Notes: generated by a model not told the origin, from the letters alone. DNA of 64,000 nt from Sinorhizobium chiapasense (GCF_036488675.1 NZ_CP133148.1:992001-1056000), one strand, 5' to 3'; counted from the first letter of the stretch, positions 10,225 to 18,800 are shown. A program made the numbers and translations.

Positions 10225-10926
10225 GTGAACAAGAAGGATGTCATTCGAGAGTTTTCCGGCGGGGTCAGGACGATGGCGCCGCTCATCGTCGCCGTCATGC
10301 CGATCGGCCTTGTCTTTGGTGCGGTTGCGGCAAGCAAGGGTCTGTCCAGCCTCGAAGTGACGCTGATGAGTGCCTTGGTCTTTGCCGGCGGCTCGCAGTT
10401 CGTCGCCATGGACATCTGGAGCCATCCGGCGTCCTGGGGCGCGCTCGGTTTTTCGGCGCTGCTCGTCAATATCCGGCACGTGCTGATGAGCGCCTCGATT
10501 GGCACCAAGATGCCCGCCTTCTCCGGTCCGACGAAATACGCCGCGATGCTGCTGCTTGCGGATGAGATTTGGGCAATGGCCGAGACTCGGGCAGCACAGG
10601 CACGCCTGTCCGCCGCGTGGTATGCCGGCCTTGCGGTGCCTTTCTACTTCGTGTGGGTCTTGGCGAGCCTGGCGGGCTCGGTCGCCGGCGCTTTCCTTGG
10701 CGACCCAAAAGCAATCGGTCTCGACTTTGCCTTCCCCGCAGTCTTTGTCGTTCTGCTGATGGGGTTTTGGAAAGGGCGGGAGACCGGCGCCGTGCTTGCG
10801 GCAAGTGCCGCGGCGGCAGTGCTGAGCCACCAATTGCTGCCCGGCGTCTGGTATATCGCCGCGGGTGCTGCCGCCGGCGTCATTGCGACGCTTGTCATCG
10901 ATCAGCGCCGGGAGGCTTGCGCATGA
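10225..10926 (+). CDS. azlC: AzlC family branched-chain amino acid exporter, large subunit
   Basis: 233 residues from a GTG start preceded by GCGGAGCGACC; the frame continues upstream inside the regulator gene, but homology begins here. It contains the AzlC hallmarks PIGLVFGAVAAS, FAGGSQFVA and NIRHVLMSAS, and about six membrane segments. With AzlD it exports branched-chain amino acids or analogues in characterised members. The stop overlaps the azlD start (ATGA), indicating translational coupling. Confidence 0.88.
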   Translation: MNKKDVIREFSGGVRTMAPLIVAVMPIGLVFGAVAASKGLSSLEVTLMSALVFAGGSQFVAMDIWSHPASWGALGFSALLVNIRHVLMSASIGTKMPAFSGPTKYAAMLLLADEIWAMAETRAAQARLSAAWYAGLAVPFYFVWVLASLAGSVAGAFLGDPKAIGLDFAFPAVFVVLLMGFWKGRETGAVLAASAAAAVLSHQLLPGVWYIAAGAAAGVIATLVIDQRREACA

Positions 10927-11228
10927 CGGTTGATCCTAATGTTTTTCTCGCGATCCTGGCAATGGCCGCCGCGACGGTCCTGACACGCATCAGCGGCTTG
11001 CTGCTTATCCGCTTCGTGACGATCGGACCGCAACAAAGAAAGGCTTTGGAGGCCATACCGCCCGCAGTCCTGATGGCCGTCATTGCCCCGACGGCGCTCG
11101 TTACCGGACCGGCGGAAACGCTTGCGGCGTTTGCGACTGCGCTTGCAGCGACGAGGCTGCCGCTGCTGGCGTCCGTTGCGACAGGCGTGATCGTCGTGGC
11201 AGTCGCCAGAGCGTTGATCGGCGCGTGA
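10923..11228 (+). CDS. azlD: AzlD domain-containing protein, exporter small subunit
   Basis: 101 residues and three or four hydrophobic helices, with TRISGLLLIRF near the start and AIPPAVLMAVIAP in the middle, both typical of AzlD. It overlaps azlC by 4 nt and forms the usual two-component exporter with it. An 18-bp hairpin within a repeat follows 38 nt after the stop and may end the transcript. Confidence 0.87.
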   Translation: MTVDPNVFLAILAMAAATVLTRISGLLLIRFVTIGPQQRKALEAIPPAVLMAVIAPTALVTGPAETLAAFATALAATRLPLLASVATGVIVVAVARALIGA

Positions 11229-11266
11229 GAGGCTGGAGCGGGACGAGGAGGTGCCGCCCGTCGCTT

Positions 11267-11365
11267 AGATCATTTCATTGTTTCTTTGAAACAGTGAAAT
11301 GATCTAACTCTTTGAAATTACGCAAGTCCGGACGGAAAACCGTTACACACTTTTCCTGGAATTGC
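11267..11365. repeat. rhizobial intergenic repeat with 18-bp hairpin (family C)
   Basis: A long inverted repeat, 11267-11284 with 11288-11305 and a single mismatch around a 3-nt loop, is followed by ACGCAAGTCCGGACGGAAAACCG and a stretch ending at the dnaB stop. I recognise the pattern (hairpin plus CCGGACGGAAAACC tail) as a common intergenic repeat in Rhizobiaceae. It sits between convergent azlD and dnaB, where the stem could act as a bidirectional terminator. It is the only copy of this family I saw in the window. Confidence 0.7.
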
Positions 11366-12865
11366 TCAGTGCTCGTACTGCGTGAAGGACGAATCCGCCA
11401 AGTCCGAGAAGCGCGTGAATTCGGATTGGAAGGCGAGCTTCACCGTGCCGGTCGGTCCGTGGCGCTGCTTGGCGATGATCACATCGGCCGTGCCCTTCAC
11501 TTGCTCCATCTTCATCTTCCACTCTTCGTACTTCGGATCGAGTTCGTCGCGCGGTTCCATGTTCTTTACGTAGTATTCCTCGCGGAACACGAAGAGCACG
11601 ACGTCGGCGTCCTGCTCGATCGATCCCGATTCACGCAGGTCGGAGAGCTGCGGGCGCTTGTCCTCACGGCTTTCAACGGCGCGCGAGAGCTGTGAGAGCG
11701 CGATGATCGGCACGTTCAGTTCCTTGCCGAGCGCCTTTAGGCCGGTGGTGATTTCGGTGATTTCCTGCACGCGGTTGTCGCCCGCCTTCTTCGAACCGGT
11801 CATCAGCTGGACGTAGTCGACGACGAGCACGTCGAGACCGCGCTGACGCTTGAGGCGACGGGCGCGCGCCGCGAGCTGGGCGATCGAGATGCCACCGGTC
11901 TGGTCGATATAGAGCGGTACCTTCTGCATCATCATCGAGCAGGCGACGAGCTTCTCGAAATCGGCTTCCGAAATGTCGCCGCGGCGGATCTTCGAGGACG
12001 AAACCTCGGTCTGCTCGGAGATGATACGGGTGGCGAGCTGCTCGGACGACATTTCGAGCGAGTAGAAGCCGACGACACCGCCGTTCCTCGCCTTGAAGGA
12101 GCCATCCGGTTGCACCTCGGGCTCGTAGGCCGCGGCGATGTTGTAGGCAATATTGGTCGCGAGCGATGTCTTGCCCATGCCCGGGCGACCGGCGAGGATG
12201 ATCAGGTCCGAACGCTGCAGGCCGCCCATCTTTCCATCGAGCGAATGGATGCCGGTCGAAATGCCGGAAAGATGGCCGTCCCTGTCCTTCGCCGTCGCAG
12301 CCATGTCGATGGCGAGTGTCACAGCGTCGCTGAACGACTGGAAGCCGCCGTCATAGCGTCCGGTTTCGGCAAGCTCGAAAAGGCGCCGTTCCGCGTCCTC
12401 GATCTGGCTTTGCGGCGGCATGTCGAGCGGCGCGTCATAGGCGATGTTGACCATGTCCTCGCCGATGGTGATCAGCGAACGGCGCAACGCCAGGTCATAG
12501 ATGGCGCGGCCGTAATCCTCCGCGTTGATGATCGAAACGGCCTCGGCGGCAAGGCGTGCGAGGTATTGGGCGACGGTCAGGTCGCCGACTTTTTCGTCCG
12601 CCTTGAGGAAGGTCTTGATCGTGACCGGGTTGGCGGTCTTGCCCATGCGGATGATCTCGCCGGCGACCTCGAAGATGCGGCGGTGCAATGGCTCGAACAG
12701 ATGGACCGGCTTCAGGAAATCGGACACCCGGTAGAACGCATCGTTGTTGACCAGGATTGCGCCGAGCAACGCCTGTTCGGCTTCCAGATTGTTCGGCGCC
12801 TCGCGATAATGCTGGTCCGCCTGATCCTTGGCCAAGGGGGCGAGCTTGCGCGCTGCGTCGTTCAT
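11366..12865 (-). CDS. dnaB: replicative DNA helicase DnaB
   Basis: 499 residues if translated from MNDAARKLAP; a Met four codons upstream (12877) is also possible, but GGAA is better spaced for 12865. The N-terminal domain (NNLEAEQALLGAIL) is followed by the RecA-like domain with Walker A GRPGMGKTS and motifs SLEMSSEQLATR, VDYVQLM and QLSRAVESR. It unwinds DNA as a hexamer at the replication fork. No intein or insertion is visible. rplI and its terminator lie upstream on the same strand. Confidence 0.97.
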   Translation of the reverse strand: MNDAARKLAPLAKDQADQHYREAPNNLEAEQALLGAILVNNDAFYRVSDFLKPVHLFEPLHRRIFEVAGEIIRMGKTANPVTIKTFLKADEKVGDLTVAQYLARLAAEAVSIINAEDYGRAIYDLALRRSLITIGEDMVNIAYDAPLDMPPQSQIEDAERRLFELAETGRYDGGFQSFSDAVTLAIDMAATAKDRDGHLSGISTGIHSLDGKMGGLQRSDLIILAGRPGMGKTSLATNIAYNIAAAYEPEVQPDGSFKARNGGVVGFYSLEMSSEQLATRIISEQTEVSSSKIRRGDISEADFEKLVACSMMMQKVPLYIDQTGGISIAQLAARARRLKRQRGLDVLVVDYVQLMTGSKKAGDNRVQEITEITTGLKALGKELNVPIIALSQLSRAVESREDKRPQLSDLRESGSIEQDADVVLFVFREEYYVKNMEPRDELDPKYEEWKMKMEQVKGTADVIIAKQRHGPTGTVKLAFQSEFTRFSDLADSSFTQYEH

Positions 12866-13119
12866 CGATCGTTCCATTTCCGCGTGTGTAGGTCGTGTGA
12901 GCTATCCGGTTTGCTGCCTACGGTCCTGTGGGTCAAGTGCTGCCGTGCAACAGTCGCGAACCATGCAATCGCGCTCGCGGTCTTTGCCCGTTGTTCGACT
13001 GTTCCACAGGCACGCGTCACAAACGGCGAAAAAACGATCACGGCAATTGACGCTGCGAACGCCGCGAAAGGTATCTGATTCGCGTTCAGACGTCTTTTGT
13101 GAACGGCGGCCGAGCGCCC

Positions 13120-13164
13120 GCAGCGCCGCGCGTCTTATGAGACGCGCAAAGGTCGCTGTGGTGC
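13120..13164 (-). repeat. partial RIME-like family A element
   Basis: Contains the outer palindrome only: GCAGCGCCGCGCGTCTTATG, then AGACGCGCAAAGGTCGCTGT, inverted relative to the copy at 6250. The CTGCATGTTTCC half is missing apart from a TGCATGCAGC remnant. It appears to be a decayed or truncated copy. Confidence 0.7.
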
Positions 13165-13205
13165 ATGCAGCGCAAAGCGTTCCCAGTAACCTCTCGCGCA
13201 AATGA

Positions 13206-13235
13206 AAAGGCCCGGATCGCCGGATCCGGGCCTTT
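13206..13235 (-). terminator. rplI rho-independent terminator
   Basis: A perfect 13-bp stem (AAAGGCCCGGATC) with a 4-nt loop lies 24 nt after the rplI stop and continues into a run of four or more T on the minus strand. It should close the rpsF-rpsR-DUF2232-rplI operon. Confidence 0.92.
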
Positions 13236-13258
13236 CAATTCATGTCAGCCGCGAGGGC

Positions 13259-13834
13259 TTATTCTTCTTCAGCTTCGAACTCAGCTTCCGGGTTGAAGAA
13301 GTCTTCCGGCTTCAGGGCGTCTTCGTCGACGCCGTAGATGGCGTCAGCAGACGTCAGGCTTTCGCCCTTGGCCTGACGCTCGGCTTCTTCGGCCGAACGG
13401 GCGACGTTGACTTCAACGGCGATTTCGACTTCCGCATGCAGGTGCAGCGTCACCTTGTGCAGACCGATTGCCTTGATCGGGTGGTTGAGGTCGACCTGGT
13501 TGCGGTTGATGTTGAAGCCTTCGGCAGCAATCGCCTCAACGATGTCGCGGGCAGCAACCGAGCCGTAGAGCTGGCCGGTTTCACCAGCGGAGCGGACGAT
13601 GATGAAGGATTTGCCGTCCAGCTTGTCTGCGACCGTCTGGGCTTCGGACTTGCGCTCGAGGTTGCGGGCTTCGAGCGTTGCGCGCTCGGTTTCGAAACGT
13701 GCCTTGTTGGCGGCGTTGGCGCGCAGTGCCTTGCCGAGCGGCAGCAGGTAGTTGCGTGCGAAGCCGTCGCGAACCTTTACGGTTTCGCCCATCTGGCCGA
13801 GCTTGGCGATGCGTTCGAGGAGAATGACTTCCAT
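13259..13834 (-). CDS. rplI: 50S ribosomal protein L9
   Basis: 191 residues. It begins [17 protein letters not shown], with the L9 signature continuing to [12 protein letters not shown], then the central helix rich in E and R and the C-terminal RNA-binding domain. It binds domain V of 23S rRNA near the L1 stalk. It is longer than the 149-residue E. coli protein because of an acidic C-terminal tail ([15 protein letters not shown]) common in Alphaproteobacteria. Last gene of the rpsF operon, 35 nt after the DUF2232 gene. Confidence 0.97.
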   Translation of the reverse strand: MEVILLERIAKLGQMGETVKVRDGFARNYLLPLGKALRANAANKARFETERATLEARNLERKSEAQTVADKLDGKSFIIVRSAGETGQLYGSVAARDIVEAIAAEGFNINRNQVDLNHPIKAIGLHKVTLHLHAEVEIAVEVNVARSAEEAERQAKGESLTSADAIYGVDEDALKPEDFFNPEAEFEAEEE

Positions 13835-13869
13835 TTCGATTTCCTTTCAGTTTGTCGTTGTATCGTTGG

Positions 13870-14823
13870 TCAGTTTTTTCCGGTCGGCGTGACCGCGATG
13901 GTGCGTCGCGTGTCGGTCAGACCGGACAGGAGGAAGAACACAGCCGGGATCGTGAAGACGAACACCGACAGGTAGGCGATCCACAGCACGGGAAGCCGCC
14001 AGGACCTGCCGCGCGTGCGGAAGTGGAACGAGGCAAAGCCCGAGAGCAGGAAGCCTGCGCCGAACGTGCCGCAAATGAGGGCGCCGATCGCCGCCGGCGC
14101 TCCGCCGAGAAAGGCAAGCACCAGGCCGGCGAGAAACGCGAAAATCGCGTTGCGAGGCATCCTCAACGAGGACGGAATGTCTTCGCGCGGACGCAGCGAC
14201 CTTCCGGACGTCTGGACGATCCGGGTTGCGAGATAGTAGGCGGCAAAAAGCATCAGCACCCAGATCGCGCCCTGTACGAGCGGCAGCGCGAGCGTGAACA
14301 TCGACTTGATCTGCGCGATGGCTGCGGCATCCGGATTGTAGAGCGGCTCCTGCGCCTTCACCGCCTCGATCACCATGTCGATCATGCGGTCCGAGACGCC
14401 GGAATCGTACCCGACGATATAGCCGACGATGATCATCCCGACGGTGACGAGCCCGGCGAGGTGGCCAAGAATGTCAGACAACGGATACCAGGCAAGCGCC
14501 CCTTCCGGGCCGCCGAGTTCGGAGGCAGGGCGCGCAAGGTTTGCGAGGTGGCTGAGCCAGCCGGCCGGAACAAGAGTCACGAGCAGGATCAGCAGCGCGA
14601 AATAGGCGGAAACGAGCGTGGCGGCAGTCGCGCCGGCAACGACAATCGCGACGATCGCGGCTGCGTTGCCCCAGCCGAGGCCGGCAATCAGGATAGGCAG
14701 CGCGGAAGCGGCGTAAAGGACGATCGCAAAGGACGACTGCGTGTTCGCGCCCATCGATAGAAGGGCGGCGGTAATGCCGGCGAGGGCGCCGGTGATCAGC
14801 GATGTCCTGTTCCAGATATTCAC
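13870..14823 (-). CDS. DUF2232 multi-pass membrane protein
   Basis: 317 residues with about eight hydrophobic helices and short loops. A DUF2232-type protein regularly sits between rpsR and rplI in Alphaproteobacteria, and the placement supports the call more than any motif. The function is unknown; the family is loosely related to YybS-like membrane proteins. It is the only membrane protein in a ribosomal operon and is separated from rpsR by 186 nt holding two hairpins, so its expression may be set lower than that of its neighbours. Confidence 0.85.
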   Translation of the reverse strand: MNIWNRTSLITGALAGITAALLSMGANTQSSFAIVLYAASALPILIAGLGWGNAAAIVAIVVAGATAATLVSAYFALLILLVTLVPAGWLSHLANLARPASELGGPEGALAWYPLSDILGHLAGLVTVGMIIVGYIVGYDSGVSDRMIDMVIEAVKAQEPLYNPDAAAIAQIKSMFTLALPLVQGAIWVLMLFAAYYLATRIVQTSGRSLRPREDIPSSLRMPRNAIFAFLAGLVLAFLGGAPAAIGALICGTFGAGFLLSGFASFHFRTRGRSWRLPVLWIAYLSVFVFTIPAVFFLLSGLTDTRRTIAVTPTGKN

Positions 14824-14924
14824 GTTCGCTGTCCTGCTTCAACGCAGTTAGGGGTCGAGTAAGGCCCCAACATGGGATTTGGCGCATGCGCCGGTTCCGA
14901 TCCGCGCCCACCGCGGAAGGGAGA

Positions 14925-14961
14925 GAGGCAAGGCACTTACCGTGCGGAAAAGCCTTGCCTC
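14925..14961 (-). promoter_or_regulatory. intercistronic hairpin between rpsR and the DUF2232 gene
   Basis: A 10-bp perfect stem (14925-14934 with 14952-14961, extended by an inner CAC/GTG) lies in the 186-nt gap. No U tract follows, so it is more likely an RNA-processing or stabilising stem, or an attenuator, than a simple terminator. Confidence 0.5.
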
Positions 14962-14986
14962 GGAGTCAGTTGCCGTCGAGTCATTT

Positions 14987-15005
14987 GACTGACGGAGAGT
15001 CAGTC
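14987..15005 (-). promoter_or_regulatory. small hairpin directly after rpsR
   Basis: A 7-bp perfect inverted repeat GACTGAC..GTCAGTC with a 5-nt loop starts 5 nt after the rpsR stop codon. It may protect the 3' end of the rpsF-rpsR mRNA after processing. Confidence 0.45.
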
Positions 15006-15009
15006 CGCC

Positions 15010-15258
15010 TTACGAAACGACGTAGGGCAGCAGGCCGAGGAAGCGTGCACGCTTGATCGCCTGGGCGAGTTCGCGCTGCTTCTTCTGGGAAACGGCCGTG
15101 ATGCGGGACGGAACGATCTTGCCGCGCTCGGAAATGTAGCGCTGCAGGAGGCGGATGTCCTTGTAGTCGATCCGCGGAGCGTTCGCACCCGAGAAGGGGC
15201 AGGTCTTGCGGCGACGGTGGAACGGACGGCGTACCGGAGCGGAAGAAACTTCAGCCAT
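15010..15258 (-). CDS. rpsR: 30S ribosomal protein S18
   Basis: 82 residues with the S18 core [20 protein letters not shown] and the basic stretch [15 protein letters not shown]. It binds the 30S platform as a heterodimer with S6, whose gene ends 24 nt upstream. A good Shine-Dalgarno (GGAG in AAGGAGATAAAAAC) precedes the ATG. Confidence 0.97.
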   Translation of the reverse strand: MAEVSSAPVRRPFHRRRKTCPFSGANAPRIDYKDIRLLQRYISERGKIVPSRITAVSQKKQRELAQAIKRARFLGLLPYVVS

Positions 15259-15282
15259 TGTTTTTATCTCCTTAGCTTCGGG

Positions 15283-15729
15283 TTACGCGCGGTCTTCACG
15301 CGGACGGCGCGGACGGTCTTCACGGTCGCCACGGTCCGGACGCGGGCCACGGTCGAAGCCGCCTTCACGCGGGCCACGGCCTTCGCCGCGCGGACGATCG
15401 TCGCGATCACGCTTCTGCATCATCGCGGACGGGCCTTCCTCGTGCTTTTCGACGGCGATCGTCATGTAGCGCAGGACGTCTTCGTTGATGCGCATCTGGC
15501 GCTCGACTTCGTGGACGGCCGGTGCCGGAGCATCGATGTCCATCAGGACGTAATGAGCCTTGCGGTTCTTCTTGATGCGGTAGGTGAGGGACTTCAGGCC
15601 CCAGTTCTCGACGCGACCGACCTTGCCGCCGTTCGCTTCGATGACGCCCTTGTACTGCTCGACGAGGGCATCGACCTGCTGCGGCGTGATATCCTGCCGG
15701 GCAAGGAATACGTGTTCATAAAGAGCCAT
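15283..15729 (-). CDS. rpsF: 30S ribosomal protein S6
   Basis: 148 residues. The S6 fold begins [19 protein letters not shown] and ends near residue 100. The last 45 residues form a charged Arg/Asp/Gly-rich low-complexity tail ([11 protein letters not shown] and similar), an extension seen in alphaproteobacterial S6; E. coli instead adds glutamates post-translationally. First gene of the rpsF-rpsR-DUF2232-rplI operon. Its mRNA leader can fold into a structure that covers the Shine-Dalgarno (15740-15819). Confidence 0.97.
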   Translation of the reverse strand: MALYEHVFLARQDITPQQVDALVEQYKGVIEANGGKVGRVENWGLKSLTYRIKKNRKAHYVLMDIDAPAPAVHEVERQMRINEDVLRYMTIAVEKHEEGPSAMMQKRDRDDRPRGEGRGPREGGFDRGPRPDRGDREDRPRRPREDRA

Positions 15730-16082
15730 TGTGGCTTGCCTTTCTTGCGTTAATCACCCCGGACCTCGGCGGCTAAGCCTCAACGACTGTTCTATGGGCC
15801 GCGAGGGCCGGCAAGAAAGTGTTGTATCGAGACGGTCGAGAGCGGAGACACGGGAGGCCGGAATGCCTTGCATTCCTGGCGGCTTCCAACGCGGAAACCG
15901 GCCCTCCGTTCAGCCACCAGCCAGAAGACCGGGTGTTTCGAACAGCGCGCTTATACGGATTTTCCGCCGAAATGCAAGCCGCGATCCGAACTTCGGCGTC
16001 CGGGCACTGTCGGGTGCCGCCGGAACAATCGCCGGTCATTGCTGTTGGATATCGGCGCAACTCAAAACAGCGGGAGCCGACG
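15730..16082. other. divergent intergenic region, rpsF / copper-binding protein
   Basis: 353 nt. The left 90 nt is the rpsF leader described separately. The remainder should carry promoters for both genes. I saw no clear -35/-10 pair, no obvious copper-regulator box and no credible ORF: the open frame running into the copper-protein gene from 15819 lacks any conserved sequence. Confidence 0.6.
15740..15819 (-). promoter_or_regulatory. structured rpsF mRNA leader, possible S6:S18 autoregulatory element
   Basis: In the rpsF transcript a perfect 9-bp stem pairs CTTTCTTGC (15811-15819) with GCAAGAAAG (15740-15748). It encloses 62 nt that include TTAGCCGCCGAGG and a GC-rich hairpin. The 3' arm overlaps the probable Shine-Dalgarno (GAAAGG), 10 nt before the ATG. 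Leaders bound by the S6:S18 complex and containing a CCG-rich bulge are known in many bacteria; assigning this leader to that class is inference. Confidence 0.5.
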
Positions 16083-16415
16083 ATGGCCCATGTTGATCCA
16101 AAAATGCAAGCGTGCATCGACAATTGCCTGGACTGTTATGCCACTTGCCTGTCGACCGCGATGAACCATTGCCTCGAGGCGGGCGGCGAACATACCGAAC
16201 CGGCGCATTTCAGGCTGATGGCCGCCTGCGCCGAGATCTGCCGGACGACGGCGCATTTCATGTTGATCGGCAGCCCTCATCACCCGCATCTGTGCCGGGA
16301 ATGTGCGGAGATCTGCACCGAATGCGCCAAGGATTGCGAGCGCATCGGCGACATGGCCGACTGCGCCGAAGCCTGCTGGCGCTGCGCCGAGAGTTGCCGC
16401 CAGATGGCGGCCTAA
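16083..16415 (+). CDS. four-helix bundle copper-binding protein (Csp3-like, DUF326)
   Basis: 110 residues, 16 of them cysteine: C11, C15, C18, C22, C30, C49, C53, C71, C74, C78, C81, C85, C94, C98, C101 and C105, spaced i/i+3/i+4 along predicted helices. Cytosolic Csp3-type proteins store many Cu(I) ions inside such a bundle. There is no signal peptide, so it should act in the cytosol. The conserved start MAHVDPKMQACIDNC fixes the ATG. The convergent aldo/keto reductase ends 26 nt downstream. Confidence 0.9.
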   Translation: MAHVDPKMQACIDNCLDCYATCLSTAMNHCLEAGGEHTEPAHFRLMAACAEICRTTAHFMLIGSPHHPHLCRECAEICTECAKDCERIGDMADCAEACWRCAESCRQMAA

Positions 16416-16440
16416 GCGCTCGCTTTGCGATGGGAGGCAC

Positions 16441-17484
16441 TCAGATCGGTGCCGGGTAGAGCCGATGGAGGCGCCGGATCCCGTTCATCACGTCTTGCGA
16501 GAGCGTGATGCCGGTGCCGCCGATGTCGGTCTTCAATTGTTCCATCGAGGTCGCGCCGATGATGACCGAAGCCATGAATGGGCGCGCCAGGCAGAAGGCG
16601 ATCGCCATCTGTGCCGGGTCGAGACCGTGCTCGCGGGCGAGCGCCACATAGGCGGCGACGGCGGGTTCCTGGTGCGGCGTGAATCGTCCGCCTAGATCGC
16701 CGTTGATCGACAGGCGGGATCCTGCGGGCTTTGCCCCCTCGAGATATTTGCCGGTCAGGAGACCGGCCGCGAGCGGCGAATAGGCAAGCAGGCCGACATC
16801 CTCGTGATGGGACAGTTCCGCCAGATCGAGGTCATAGGCCCGGTAGAGCAGATTGTATTCGTTCTGGATCGTCGCAACGCGCGGCAGGCCATATCTGTCG
16901 GCGAGATCGAGCATCTTCATGGTGCCCCAGGCGGTTTCGTTCGAAAGCCCGATGGCGCGAACCTTGCCGGCCTTCACGAGCTCGCCAAGCTTGTCGAGTA
17001 TCGCCTTCAGGTCGGCCGCCACATGCTCCTGGTCTTGGCGCGACGGGTCGTAGGTCCAGGCATTGCGGAAGTGATAATGGCCGCGATTCGGCCAATGAAG
17101 TTGGTAAAGGTCCACATAGTCCGTCTTCAGTCGCTTGAGGCTGCCATTCAGGGCCTCCTCGATTCCTTCGGGCGTCATCGGTCCACCGTCGCGGATATAA
17201 GGACGGCCGGGGCCGGCCACCTTGGTCGCGAGCACCACATCGTCGCGCCGGCCGCGCGCCGCCAGCCAGTTCCCGATGATGCGTTCGGTGTTGCCGTAGG
17301 TTTCGGCTGAAAGCGGTGTCGTCGGGTAGAGTTCGGCCGTATCGACGAAATTCACGCCATGGTCGAAGGCGTAGTTGAGCTGTCCATGGGCTTCGGTCTG
17401 CGTATTCTGCGAGCCCCAGGTCATTGTGCCGACGCAGATCTCCGAAACCTTGATGCCTGTGCGGCCCAGCGTGTTGTAGCGCAT
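16441..17484 (-). CDS. Tas-like aldo/keto reductase
   Basis: 347 residues from MRYNTLGRTGIKV; the frame is open upstream but homology begins here. AKR features: D and Y of the tetrad in FVDTAELYPTTP (AEMYP in E. coli Tas), K in ATKV and H in LYQLHWPNRG, with the NADPH-binding stretch near the C-terminus. It is clearly closest to E. coli Tas, a cytosolic NADPH-dependent reductase with no firmly known substrate. A FixK/FNR-like site (17621-17634) lies 137 nt upstream. Confidence 0.88.
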   Translation of the reverse strand: MRYNTLGRTGIKVSEICVGTMTWGSQNTQTEAHGQLNYAFDHGVNFVDTAELYPTTPLSAETYGNTERIIGNWLAARGRRDDVVLATKVAGPGRPYIRDGGPMTPEGIEEALNGSLKRLKTDYVDLYQLHWPNRGHYHFRNAWTYDPSRQDQEHVAADLKAILDKLGELVKAGKVRAIGLSNETAWGTMKMLDLADRYGLPRVATIQNEYNLLYRAYDLDLAELSHHEDVGLLAYSPLAAGLLTGKYLEGAKPAGSRLSINGDLGGRFTPHQEPAVAAYVALAREHGLDPAQMAIAFCLARPFMASVIIGATSMEQLKTDIGGTGITLSQDVMNGIRRLHRLYPAPI

Positions 17485-17829
17485 GACGTAATGTTCCTCG
17501 TGGAATGCGGTTTCGCGCCGGCGGGAGGAAAGGGCGCGCCGCCAAGTGAAAATGAGTGGCGCCGGGGTTGATGGCTCTTCAGCCGGCGCGGCAGCAATGC
17601 GCGGCAAACTTACGCCTTGATTGACGAAGATCAAGGGCAAAAGCCCGCCGGGAATCGCGAAGGTCGGCCTCTACGCTTGACTCGCTGTTCAGGAATGTGA
17701 ATGGAGAGAAAAACTGGCGCGGATGACGAATTCAAGGCGGGTTCGCCGGCATCCGTTCTAATGTGTGAGAAGCGATTGCGCGAATTCCGGCTCGCTCCAA
17801 TCGTTTCGTGATCCAGGGAGGGGCATCCC
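17485..17829. other. divergent intergenic region, aldo/keto reductase / fabD
   Basis: 345 nt. It contains TTGACGAAGATCAA (17621-17634), listed separately, and a CTTGAC at 17676-17681 that could be the -35 of the fabD promoter, although no good -10 lies 17 nt on (GAATGG). The open frame upstream of the reductase Met shows no conserved sequence. Confidence 0.5.
17621..17634. promoter_or_regulatory. candidate FixK/FNR box TTGACGAAGATCAA
   Basis: The sequence fits the rhizobial FixK/FnrN consensus TTGA-N6-TCAA exactly. It lies between the Tas-like reductase (-) and fabD (+). Since this 8-base pattern is expected about once per 65 kb by chance, only the intergenic location supports function. Confidence 0.35.
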
Positions 17830-18774
17830 ATGAGCATAGCATTCACGTTCCCCGGGCAGGGCAGTCAGGCTGTCGGCATGGGCAAGGATCTGGCAGACGC
17901 CTTTCCGGAGGCTGCAGCCGTCTTCGCCGAAGTCGATGAAGCGCTCGGCGAAAAGCTGTCGGATGTCATGTGGAATGGACCGGAGGAAACGCTGACGTTG
18001 ACGGCAAACGCGCAGCCGGCGCTGATGGCCGTCTCGATGGCCGTGATCCGCGTGCTTGAGGCCAGGGGGCTCGATCTCAAGAGGAAGGTTTCTTTCGTCG
18101 CCGGCCATTCGCTGGGCGAATATTCCGCGCTTTGCGCTGCCGGAACATTTTCAGTTGCCGATACTGCGCGGCTGCTCCGCATTCGCGGCAATGCGATGCA
18201 GGCGGCCGTTCCCGTCGGCAAAGGCGCCATGGCTGCAATCATCGGCCTGGAACATGCCGATGTCGAAGCGGTTTGTCGTGAGGCCTCCTCGCTCGGCTCC
18301 TGCCAGGTCGCCAACGACAATGGCGGCGGGCAGCTGGTGATCTCGGGCGAGAAGCAGGCGGTGGAGAAGGCGGCCGCACGCGCCTCCGAAAAGGGCGCCA
18401 AACGTGCACTAATGCTGCCGGTCTCCGCACCTTTCCACTCGTCGCTGATGGCGCCCGCCGCCGACGCCATGCGCGACGCACTCGCCAAGGTTGAGAAGCG
18501 TGATCCTTCCGTTCCGGTTGTGGCGAATGTTCTGGCCGCTCCGGTGAGCGACGCCGGCGAGATCGCCCGCCTGCTCGTCGAGCAAGTGACCGGCCAGGTA
18601 CGCTGGCGCGAGACGGTCGAATGGTTCGCGGCCAACAACGTCACGACGCTTTATGAAATTGGCTCGGGCAAGGTGCTGACGGGACTTGCCCGACGGATCG
18701 ACAAGACTGTCAACGGCATCGCCGTCAATACGCCCGCCGATATCGACACGGCGCTCGCCGCCCTTCTGGCCTGA
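17830..18774 (+). CDS. fabD: malonyl-CoA--ACP transacylase
   Basis: 314 residues. The nucleophile is Ser94 in AGHSLGEYSA, the catalytic His is in SAPFHSSLM near residue 204, and GQGSQ (9-13) forms the oxyanion region. It transfers malonyl from CoA to ACP for fatty acid elongation. fabG starts 26 nt later. Start ATG preceded by GGGAGGGGC. Length normal. Confidence 0.97.
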   Translation: MSIAFTFPGQGSQAVGMGKDLADAFPEAAAVFAEVDEALGEKLSDVMWNGPEETLTLTANAQPALMAVSMAVIRVLEARGLDLKRKVSFVAGHSLGEYSALCAAGTFSVADTARLLRIRGNAMQAAVPVGKGAMAAIIGLEHADVEAVCREASSLGSCQVANDNGGGQLVISGEKQAVEKAAARASEKGAKRALMLPVSAPFHSSLMAPAADAMRDALAKVEKRDPSVPVVANVLAAPVSDAGEIARLLVEQVTGQVRWRETVEWFAANNVTTLYEIGSGKVLTGLARRIDKTVNGIAVNTPADIDTALAALLA

Positions 18775-18800
18775 GCGCTCCAGTTATAAGGAACAAGCCC

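Larger units (their letters stand above)
12866..13258. other. intergenic region between rplI and dnaB
   Basis: 393 nt. From the rplI side it holds the rplI terminator (13206-13235) and a partial family-A repeat (13120-13164). The remaining 250 nt upstream of dnaB should contain the dnaB promoter, but no convincing -35/-10 pair stood out. No plausible ORF. Confidence 0.6.
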
